A DNA stretch of 64,000 nucleotides, from assembly GCA_013396915.1 (NCBI GenBank), contig VWZL01002045.1:1-64000 (forward strand), read 5' to 3'. Shown in pieces: positions 50,982 to 60,980 of this stretch. The DNA is from Stercorarius parasiticus. Its lineage: Eukaryota; Chordata; Aves; Charadriiformes; Stercorariidae. Every line of letters starts with the position of its first letter. Positions within the stretch are counted from its first letter, which is position 1. Position numbers and translations under genes: made by a program. The notes below the pieces were generated by a model that saw only the letters and a list, made by a program, of their open reading frames with translations, was not told where the DNA came from and ran no database searches.

Positions 50982-52296
50982 TATTGTAACACACACCTCA
51001 AATAGCTGAACAGTGCTGACACCAGTTGCATATTCTCCACATTTCTTTTGTATTTTTATTTTGCCAGCCTGATGCTTTGTCCCCTGAGAAAGTCTGTTTT
51101 ATCACACCAGTCAGGGAATGGTTGCCTTGGTCAAATAGAGATACATGGAATGAGTCTCTCATGTTTCTCTTTTTGTAGGGAGGTAAGAAACCAAGTACAT
51201 ACAAGCACAAAGTATGTTTTAATTTTTTTCTGCCCCTCTTTCTGCTAGTTAAAAAGTTTCATTTGTACGTACGCATAAGGCAAGAGATAAGAGAATTACA
51301 GTCCTGGACCTTGCAGCTCTTGACTACAGAGTTGGTGAAAAATATATTAAAGAAAAAAGAGCTTGAAGTTGCAGGATAACTCAAATCCTTTATAAGAAAT
51401 TTTAGGATGGGGAAAATAAATTAAGAACTAGGGAAAAAAATAAGACACATTTGACTTCTACAATAATAAAACACAAATATTTGAATTTATGATCTTTCAA
51501 TGCATCATTCAAAAACTCCATACCAGGAATGACAAAATCTGTGCTACATCATTCAAGGAATGCCCACAGCGATTAATTAATTCATCTAAAAAAGAAGCGC
51601 TCTTTGACTTTACTTTTAAAGAGTGCTGGTAAATGCACTTCAGCCATGGACCACTTTACTGGATTAAATTAATTTACAATGTATGTCCTTCAAGGATTCT
51701 TTTCTTAATTCATAAGGGCAAGTGATTTATGAAGTATTTATATGTTTTTATGTAATTAACTGAGGTAGTTCTCACTTAAAGGTTCATGCAAGGATTCCTA
51801 GTGGATATGGAATTTTACCTGATTGTGCTTTAATGCTGGCAGTCTGGTTAATATGCAGAAAGAGACATTTTCAGTAAAGCTGAGACACAAGGGGCGCAGT
51901 AGATGTCCAGACCTGAAATGTATTTTATGTACTATATATACTGCACTTAAAATTGTAACTTCTTAACTTGGCAACTACTTTTCAGTTTTTAAAGCATGTA
52001 CTTCTCTTTTGAATAGGTGTTAAAAGCCTGCTTTACGCTCATTGCTTGCTTTTTACTCTTTAATCTTTTACTTTTTCATTCTATTATGTCTTAAAATGTA
52101 GAGCTAAGGATACTCTCCCAAACTTTTTCTTCATCACTTACTTATATTAGGATTCACCCTGCTCAAAAGCATATACTCTTAGATCTCACTTATCAGCACC
52201 TTAGAATATAGCTCCAATGTCCCTACAGCAACCCCTGTATGTGACTTCTCATACACGTTACCTGTGTTGGACCCATATGAATGTAGGTTCACACCT

Positions 52297-52827
52297 CTAC
52301 CGGTCAAAGCTGACAGCTGTCTTATTGTTGGGGCTTAAGTAGTTGTGTCTCTTATGAGTAATTTGCTTGCTAAAAGCAATCCAGACTGAAAAATATTTTT
52401 TCCCTGGTTTGCATGAGTAAACTTCCTCACGAGTTGGAAGCTCCTGTGCTGTATATAGCCTGTACTTAAAACCATGTGCATGGCCTTGCACCAAAAAACC
52501 CCAAAACCAATCAAAAACACCCAGGTCCTTATCTATCTTGCCTATTCGTATCCTCTTGGATGGCTTTGATGGATTGTGTCTTGTCTGCCTGGCTACATTC
52601 ACTCTACTAAGACCTGTGTCATAAGTGTTTATGGGAAACCACATAGGTACACAGGGAAAGGATTCACGTCTTTTAGCATTTATACTCAGATCACATATTC
52701 GTAATTCAAAACATAGATATATCTCAACATATGAGGCAGACTTATGTGTTCCTTTGCCAAATCCCTGCTTCTGTGAAGCTTGCCAAACAAACAAGTAAAT
52801 GAGAACAGTCACACTGAAACAAATCAC
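52297..52827 (-). other. Unrecognised 176-codon open frame
   Basis: This is the longest open frame outside CR1. The predicted 176 residues start with a hydrophobic stretch (about residues 2-15, ICFSVTVLIYLFVW) that could act as a signal or membrane anchor. A basic segment follows around residues 80-97 (RQTRHNPSKPSKRIRIGK), then aromatic-rich sequence. I recognise no domain or repeat. There is no promoter or polyadenylation evidence. At this base composition I estimate that about 0.05 such frames would arise by chance in the window. It could be a decayed transposon frame, a lineage-specific ORF or chance. Confidence 0.15.
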
Positions 52828-55800
52828 ATTTTTCTTTTTCTGTATGGAGGGCTATCATACCATCAGAAGCTCAGCTCAACACAAGCCCAGAGGTGCTTGT
52901 CCTAGCCAAACAGATCCCCAGAACTTGTAAGCACATGTAGGGATGTTAACGCTAATGGCAAGCTTATCTGATTAACTGTTCTGATTGTCCAAGAATTATT
53001 ATTCAACTCACAAAATTGTGAGATAAATAAAATTGTCCATAAAAGGTAAAAATGAAGACTAGCTTTAACTCAGATGACAGAAAAGAAGAAACGATTTAAG
53101 CCAAGTGCCATGAATTCTGTTTTAGTACCATAATTGCCTTGAACATGATTAAAAGAAATTCATAGGAAATTTTTTTTTATATAAATATAATTGATCTCTA
53201 AGAATAATCTCTGTTCTCTAAGATCTCTGTTCATTTTGAGAGGAAGTTATAGACATGAAAACCCAATTATGTAGTGCTAAAAAGCTTTGTGAAACAATTT
53301 TCTACTGTGGTGGCACAACAAAGGACAGAGCAAGTGTTCCCCTAACTGTGAAAAATTCACAGGGGACAAATAGATCTCGTAATCCACAGCTCATAGACTG
53401 AAACTGTTTATTCTTTAATGAGTACACAGTTTGCAGGATTAACACTAGCATAGACCTCTCAACAAAGTATCTCTAGCACTACTAGATAATGGATTTGACT
53501 GTCTCACTCTTATTACGAAAGAATTGTATTTTAATTAAATTAGCGCTCACTAAAATTGCAATGAAACGTTATGTAGAGGGGAAACTGCGAGAGCGATCTA
53601 ACCAACGGCACATAAATATGCAACATTTTGGCCCATCAAATACTCTGGAAATAGGCAGATACATTCTCTGCTGATTATAGCATTACAAATTACAGCATGA
53701 TACTGATAAAACTATCAGAGATTTACACCAGGGAGCAGAATGAAGCAATTCTGCTCATCTAATTAGACAAGTGAATTGCAACATGTACTCGGTAAAATGA
53801 CTGTCGGCGGTTGTGATGCGTGTTCCCACAGAGCGTGATCATATTCCTGGGAAAAGGAGTTCACCAACAGAAGCCACCTTGCTTTTTACCTCTAGCACTG
53901 CTGAGGGGATGGTTTGTTAGAGGTGAGGGGCAGTAGGGGCAGCACATTTCTGTCCCAAACAGAAAATCCAAGAACAATCAGCAACTGGTACAACCCCTAC
54001 TTTATGTTATGTCTAATTAGTGCTCTGGAGATGAACAGAGAAGATTCCCATCCTAAGCACTTCTCTGCCACCTGTCCATAGCTCCTGCCCTCGTACCCAG
54101 TGGATAATTTAGCCATTGCTCTCAGTAGTCTGGCACAGAACTGTTTGCCAGATGCTTTCACACCTACTTGCATGAGGCTTTGTTTTCTGATCTAAATCAA
54201 GAAATTCAGGATGATGAAACTGCCTTACAGGTGATCATCTTATTTTAGGGAAAACAAGGTACTCCCGTCTTCAGGACCTATTCAGTTATATAATGAGGCA
54301 ACAGTGTCTGCCCATCCACGGTCGTCTTCTTGGCCACCAGACACCTCATAGAAACACAACTGCTGTGAAAAATCCAAGGATTGTGCAGAATTTAGCTGTC
54401 CTATGCACGTCTTTGAGCAAAATATCACCCAAATGAATAATGGATTAACATTTCAACTAGCAGCCTTGTCATGCAAGATGTTGAGGACCTCAGATGAAAC
54501 ACTGCTTTACCAACGAGGCTCTGGAATGGGATTTGTAACAGTTTAATGCTGTTAAATGTTGCTGGCAGCAAGTCAGTATGCACTGGCTATAATGGAAAAG
54601 TAGCATACAGAACAAATTCAGGATCAATGCTGTCCTCAATCCATCCCATGGGACCTCAGAGGTGGTGGAGATGATACATGAGGCTAAATGGGCCTTTTAA
54701 AGCATCAGTTCAAACAGAAAAACATGCACAAGTTTGTGTCATAGATGAAAGTATGATATCTAACTGCTAAAAAGGGGTCCTACAAACACAAAGAACTTAA
54801 ACATGTCCTCACACTAGTGGTCACTCTGCTGCAACCCAGAAAATTCAAGTATGCCATTGATTGACTAGGTGAATAAAACCAAACCACCTCTGTGGGGATC
54901 AGGAGCAGACATCTAGTGCCGGGGCACTGACAGCTCTCGTTGTCCGTGCTCCATCTCCCATGCTGGCCAAAGCCACCACCTGCATGGGGCTTCCAGTAAG
55001 GGAATTGCACTTTTAAGCCTTACTTGCATAGCCGCAAAATCCAAAATCTCTGTCACACAGAACAGAGAGTTAGAAGTAGCAATAAGCCAAATTTCCTATA
55101 AATATGCCAACTATTGTTCTTTTCTTACACATTTATTCATTTGGGTTGGTACAGATTATCTGGGGAAACGGATGACTTTATCACACGTTATTTGTTACAT
55201 ATTCATCACTCAGCAATCTGCTCACTGTTGCAGTCAGTCAATCGCATGTTCACCAATTCCAGGAAAGAAAAATCCCTAGGGTCAGCTTGTAATTCTGGCT
55301 ATAAAAACTTTGCCTTTCCAGATCCCCTTCTCTCCTAAAAGCTTTGGACTTGATACAAACTATGGAAGAGTTCCTGAAAGGCAGGCCACAGATGGGTCCA
55401 CAGATCCATCTTTCATAATATCTCACCCTCTCTTGAAGTGTTTTGTATTTTACTGCTGCTTGTCACCAACCTGTGACAGGACTCATTCTGAAATGGGCGA
55501 GGAAAAAATGACCTCTTCTCTCATCGTAGTGCTTGAGCAGGCCCCACAAGTGCCCTTGATGCTCCAATTGGTATTTTCTGTGTGTAATGCTTCTTAACCT
55601 CTATTCCAAGTGGAAAAGTGTGTGTGGGGAGGCCAGTAAGAGTATTTGTATGCATCAGTGTTTTGCAGTGTGATTTAATCACAAGTAATGCACAGGATTA
55701 ACAAAATGTTATTTTTCATGACCAAAAGCAAATAACTCCTGATGTCCTGCTCTACCACAGGATTGAAGCAATGGCTGGATTATCCATTTTACTTCTTTAA

Positions 55801-55850
55801 CATTTGTCATTCGCATTTCTTTGCACTTTTAACAAAACAACAAACAGGAG

Positions 55851-55910
55851 ATGAACATGTAGATTTTGTCATGAACAGAACATGAACATGAACATGAACA
55901 TGTAGACTTT
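55851..55910 (+). repeat. (ATGAAC)n tract inside a 44-bp duplication
   Basis: ATGAACATGTAGATTTT at 55851-55867 is echoed by ATGAACATGTAGACTTT ending at 55910. Between the two copies lies a run of ATGAAC units with one shortened unit (55871-55902). The local structure suggests replication slippage after a short duplication. Confidence 0.8.
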
Positions 55911-57539
55911 TTTATCACTATTGAAATCCCCTATACATAAGTGAAGTTAACTAAGGGAGACTCTGATTAGAGGCTTTAGCCTGTAGACAAGACTTCTCTC
56001 AGCTCTAGGACAGGATTTAAACAAAAGAAGAATCTAATTGACTCTTACTGCACTCAACTACTTAGATTTTATAAACAATAATAATCATGTCCCAGATGGC
56101 AGGTTTGTTTTTTGTTTTTTGAGTTAAAGAATAAAGATGAAGTATTCAGTTTATTAGTAAAATACAGTTAAAAAAGATTATTTTTATAGCTACTGAATTC
56201 AATGCATTCACTTAAAATGTGAATTAAGTAAAGCATAAAAATGAGCATAAATGGAAAAGAAATAGCTGGGATTCACTGCTTCAGGATGTTTTGTTAAAAG
56301 GGATCCATATATATCCTCAGCTTTCAATAGGAGTTTTTTCTAGAAGGCTGTCTGCAGTGAATTGTGACCCTTGAAGTCATTTTAGTGGTAGCTGGAATAT
56401 ATGTAGGGTTATCATGATGAGGAGGATTTTCTGCTTATTAGATGTTGCATTTGGTGCCAGCAACCCCAGCTGACACCAAGTAACTTGTCTTTCTCATTGG
56501 TCTGGCCTCCTACGCATTGAGGAGAGTTATGGGGTTTATTGGTTCAAATTCTTGCCCATTTTCCATAGGACCTGAGTCTCTTCCATGAGGCTGGAATGTT
56601 TAGGGAGGAACTCCATCAAGAGAAACTTCTTGGATGTTTATGCATATCTACTCATAACAAGGTTTAATTGCCAGAAAAGTGTTTTATATTTACTCCGTTT
56701 GCCAGTTTTCTATAAAAACCAAAAGGATCTGGAATTAAATGATCTGCATTCAGTACAAGCCATTAACGTATCCAAGCACTTTTGGATGCTGAAGCAGAAA
56801 ATAATATTTGATAATGATGTCTTTCACAAAATAGACACCATATTTTACTTAGCTGTGGTTGGCAGAAATAATTGCTATTGAGAATATATTCAACCTCCCA
56901 TAAAAACATTTCCTTTTATCAATCTTTTTGCTTTTATCAAACTTCAAGGAAACGATTATCCTGACCAACAATGCTTTCTACCTCTAAGTCCTCATAGCTT
57001 AATAAAGTTAAGTAAAGGTTTTAATAAAATTTAGTTAAAGATACAGACTTAAGACCATGGAATCACTGTGTTCAGCACAAGGATAAAATCCACAGTTCCT
57101 TTTTGGTCACATAATTCTGATTTGCAAAAGAGAATAAGACCTTTTAAAATCCTTTACTCCCATAAGTAGCGTGTATGCAAGTGAACAATCCTTTTTCCTA
57201 TTCTAGTCTTCAGTGGAAAACCCTCAAAACTTCAAGAATGTGTTTCCAAACTGACCCTTAAGCCAAATACATTTGCCTCAATCCTCCAAATGGTGATGTG
57301 AGTTGTGCCAGTAATAAAGGCTTGGACTAAGCAGGAGACAAAGCTGTAAACGGCTATACTTCACAAGACAGAATACTACAATTGAAGACAATAAACAGTA
57401 GCGTATTTTACATATAGGAACATGTACATGTAAAAACTTTTGTGTTCCACTAACAAAGAAAGGAAACAAATTGAGCTGAAGAACAACTTTGGCTTATGCA
57501 ATGAGAAAAACAAAACATAGGAAAGGAGATCAGTCTTCA

Positions 57540-57556
57540 AACAAAACAAAACAAAA
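57540..57556 (+). repeat. (AAAAC)n microsatellite
   Basis: About three AAAAC units. It is a simple A-rich repeat. Confidence 0.8.
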
Positions 57557-57792
57557 CTAAAGAAAAAGACACCAAGCCAGGCTGTCAATAAAGCACTGCA
57601 GAGCTCAAAAACCTTTTTGAATTACAGTCTGGAAGTGATACATGTGTTTTTCAAAGCATGTGCACCGGATCTTTAAACTTGCAAGTCTGCATGTGTTCTC
57701 GAGATGGCCATGTCAGCTAAGGTTAAACAATAGCATTCAAAACATATGTCTCGTGAGTATTTTCCAGAAAGATGTATAGTTGAGGGGGAACG

Positions 57793-57819
57793 AAAATAAA
57801 TAAATAAATATATAAATAA
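57793..57819 (+). repeat. (AAAT)n microsatellite
   Basis: AAAT units with one TATA interruption. It is a simple tetranucleotide tract. Confidence 0.85.
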
Positions 57820-58024
57820 CACAAACAAAACTCAACTGAGAAACAAAATGGAAGAAGTTCATTACAGATTCTTCTTGACTTTTTCCTTAAAAAAATATCT
57901 GGATATAGGGCCACAAATTATAAACAAACAATTTCTAACACTCTTATCTGTCTACTTTTGGTAAATAGACCAAATACCAATGAAATAACTGAATACGTTT
58001 GTGGCTAGCATTCTTTGGACATAT

Positions 58025-58050
58025 TAGAAATTGTCTATAGACAATTTCTA
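58025..58050. repeat. 26-bp perfect palindrome
   Basis: The half-site TAGAAATTGTCTA (58025-58037) is followed directly, without spacer, by its exact reverse complement TAGACAATTTCTA (58038-58050). Flanking bases do not extend the match. A perfect spacerless palindrome of this length is not expected by chance in 64 kb. It could be a replication template-switch product or a symmetric protein-binding site. Confidence 0.9.
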
Positions 58051-58179
58051 TATCTGCACCTGTGTCCAGAGTAGAGCCAAGATCCTATTGAGACTTTCCA
58101 GCAGTAAACACAGAGATGGTGCAACAATCAACCTGCAGTACAAATACTCAGATGATTTGACTGTTATGAATTTGAAAAT

Positions 58180-58241
58180 GTTTTTTTTTTCCCCTCCTTC
58201 CCTCCCCTCAGAGCTGGACGATCCCCATTTGAAACGTAAGC
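58180..58241 (+). other. Possible 24-nt microexon (58212-58235) with splice signals
   Basis: A T run (58181-58190) followed by an almost pure pyrimidine tract ends in CCTCAG at 58206-58211, a textbook 3' splice site. Only 24 nt later GTAAGC (58236-58241) gives a plausible 5' splice site. The 24 nt preserve frame and are open in two of three frames, one reading LDDPHLK after a split codon, the other AGRSPFE. An alternative donor (CAG then GTGACA) would give a 44-nt exon. Short in-frame exons with strong pyrimidine tracts are typical of neuronal microexons. I do not recognise the peptide. The base before GT is C, which weakens the donor. Confidence 0.25.
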
Positions 58242-58596
58242 AGAAACAGAACCAGGTGACATTTAACTTTGTCAGTTGAAGATAAGAGTGTTTTATTTCT
58301 GGTATTGAAGTGTAAAAATAAGATAATGACTGACTTACGAAAAAATATGGCAAGTTTCTAAGTGTTTTACTCCTCATGCCTCCTCTCTGAACCCAGGACA
58401 AATATAAACCTCACCCCACCTGCTGAGACATTTGTTGAATCCCATGTGTAGCAAGGCTCATTCCCCATTTATACACTGGGGAGTATGGTACAGGCTACGT
58501 GTTTAGTGAATGCTCTGGTTCACTGGGCTCCATGATTTTATCTACTGAGTATTTCTTGGTTGGCACCTTTTGTTGCTTTCCAAATGGTGTTCATCA

Positions 58597-59155
58597 GAAC
58601 CAGAGTAATTCAGGCTGGGAGGTCCCCTGGAGGCCATATGGTCCCATCAGGGGCCCAGGGCACAGCTAACTGAAGTTTGGTCAGGCTGCTCAGAACCTTG
58701 TCTAATGTACCACCAAATGCCTACAAGGATGGAGAGTCCACAGACTCTCTGGGCTACCTGTTACAGTGCTTAGTCACTTCAGCTGCAGATGTGCATTCAG
58801 CAGGGTTTCCCTAGCTGCAATTTGTGACTTTTATGTCTCATTCTTTTGCTTTGCACCTCTGAGGAGAGTCTGGCTCTATCCTCTCTGTAACATTCACGCC
58901 AACAAGGGAGCTTAAATGCAGCAATATGAGATGCACTCTGCCTTCTGCTCTCCATGCTGAACAAACCCAATTCCCTCAACCCCTCCGTACATGACAGTCC
59001 AATCCTAACCATCTTGGTGGACCTCTGATGTACTCCCCACTGTTTGTCATCCCTCTTGTCCTCGAATGCCCAAGATGGGACACACTATTCCAGATGTGAC
59101 TCCACAAGTGCCACACCGAAAAGAATAATCACTTCCCTCATCCTACTGGCTATGT
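58597..59155 (-). mobile_element. Ancient, diverged CR1 LINE fragment
   Basis: Although heavily mutated, the minus strand still encodes [13 protein letters not shown] (complement of about 58935-58975), the hallmark block of the CR1 C-terminus. The + strand carries recognisable complements of the 3' UTR (AGGTCCCCTGGAGGCCAT) and of the ORF2 text (TATTCCAGATGTGACTCCAC near 59090). The terminal octamers are eroded. Many substitutions and indels mark an insertion much older than the other copies. Confidence 0.85.
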
Positions 59156-60649
59156 CTGTGCTCCAAACATCGCTGCTTTATTTTAGGGCCCCTTGAGGAT
59201 CTAGGAGTCAGCCTGGGCCACTGTCCAGCTTCTGTGCTCTCAGCCTTTCTTTCAGACTGTCTTTCAGTGTTTTGAAAAAAAACCCAGCTTATCTCTATCT
59301 GTCTTCTGCCTTGTGGTTCCTGCAGACTTTTCTCTTCCTCCAGCCTGACCTCTAAGCCTGTCTTTTCTGGAGTCACTCCCTAACTACACTCGTTTTTAGC
59401 TTTCATCTATCTGACAGGGTCCCAGCCCCATCACATACTTCATAGTCATGCTGTGTAGCCCAGAAACTACAAACTACTGATGTGTTTGTTTTATGGCCAC
59501 ATGGCACATCTTTGTACGAAAGCATGGAAGAACTTGGTTCAAAATCCAGACATAATATAGGGGTTTTCAGTACAAAGAGACTGTTCATCAACAGCTACCA
59601 AAGTCCCCCTGCATTAGGAACAGGAAACACTGTGGTAAATCAAATATTGCCATACGAAAGACTTTTGTAAGCTCTTAATTTTTAAGACTCTTGGACAGCC
59701 ACCAAGTTGCTATATTCCTCCTGGCAGCAAACCACAGAAATTCCCCTAGTCTGGTACATTTGCTTTCTTGTCAATATGGAGGACCTTAGGAAACGCTGAC
59801 AGGAAATAGGTGTGCTCATATGTGCTGATGTTGCTTCAGAAAAGTCTTGCAACAGAAACAGATTAAATGCATTCATGTATTACTATGCACAAAGTACATC
59901 TTAGTTGTGTAGTAACTGCAGAGAAATGCAATCATTTTGTTACGTGCCCTTGCTATTGATACTGAGATTTGAGCAAAAACCTTCCCTGCTCCACCAGAAA
60001 GGCATGTTTCCTTATTAACTGAAACATGCTTCTAAATGCAGAAGCACAGCTATGCGCGATAATCGTAGTTTTCTCATTAACATTAATGTAACAAAAGCCA
60101 TACCTGTATATTCACCCCTGGGCTATGGACAGAAAGGCTAGTCCAGTACCTGGTGAAGCTTCATTTTGTCCTGCATGGGATGGACATGTTAATCTTGGTT
60201 ATATGGCTTTCCCTTGCCAGGTTTTACAGTTATTTTGATACAATGCTGGCACATACTGATGATGGTATCTTAAGCCACCAGCATTTTGGTTTATTTAGAA
60301 AACAGGCATGCTTATTTATAACTATGCTGTTGAGGTAAACTCTTGCGCAGACAGTCATGCTGGCTTCCTCCACAAGATTTGATATATTAAAGCTACTTTT
60401 GCCTATAAACTATATCAGATACCTGTGCTCTCGTTTGTAAACTGTGACTATTCTCCTTTTTACTACCTGCTTTCATGCTGTGTAGAAACATAGATGTTCA
60501 CATATTTTCACAATACTCTTCGCTGACAGACATAAGCGTGCCATCATATGGGTCTATGCAAATTAGAGACACACACACTTGAAGCAGAAGTGTTCACATT
60601 TGGGTATTTGAGAACTGCCTCCTTTGCTCATGTTTTGCCTGTTTTCGAA
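59156..60649. other. Unique DNA, no gene recognised
   Basis: A pyrimidine-rich stretch at 59160-59400 may be a continuation of the ancient CR1, but I cannot align it. The remaining sequence is AT-rich with short frames only and no recognisable domain. Confidence 0.5.
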
Positions 60650-60656
60650 AAGCAGA

Positions 60657-60980
60657 CAGTGAGCGAGAGGGGCCCAGGCAATTTACTTCTCAGTAATTAA
60701 GCCCCAAGAGGTCACATGACTCACGCCCTCCGCTTTCCCACAGCTGATTTCCATCAGCGGTCGGCAGGGATCTGCCTTTAGGAAGGCTCCCAAACAGATG
60801 CTCCGCAAAGACTTTCTGCTTCTCTGTCACGTCTTTGCCTGGAAGGGTGCTTTGGGCTACACAAGCCTAAAAGGAAAAAAGGGGGCAGGGGAGCAAGAGC
60901 GAGGAGAATCTATCAAAGCCCCAGTAAACTACTTCTTTAGACTAACGATTAGCAGATCTTACACGGAAGGGAGGAAATGA
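60657..60980. promoter_or_regulatory. Candidate regulatory element with clustered motifs
   Basis: This GC-richer stretch holds closely packed motif matches: TAATTA (60694-60699, homeodomain core), the palindrome GTCACATGAC (60711-60720, bHLH-leucine-zipper M-box/E-box type) overlapping TGACTCA (60718-60724, AP-1), and CAGCTG (60741-60746, E-box). Downstream is a 60-codon frame (60798-60980) with no recognised domain. The clustering suggests an enhancer or promoter, but motif matches of this size also occur by chance and no transcript is visible. Confidence 0.25.

Larger units (their letters stand above)
50982..58596. other. Unique AT-rich DNA, no gene recognised
   Basis: No recognised repeat family. 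Within it are the 176-codon minus frame at 52297-52827, a hexanucleotide repeat at 55871-55902, A-rich microsatellites at 57540-57556 and 57793-57819, a 26-bp palindrome at 58025-58050 and a possible microexon at 58212-58235, all listed separately. The rest shows nothing I can name. Confidence 0.55.

Noticed and set aside
52440..52530. TATATAGCC-type word and A/C-rich tract suggesting an LTR promoter
   Set aside because: No paired LTR, no primer-binding site, no TG/CA ends that I can place and no target duplication.
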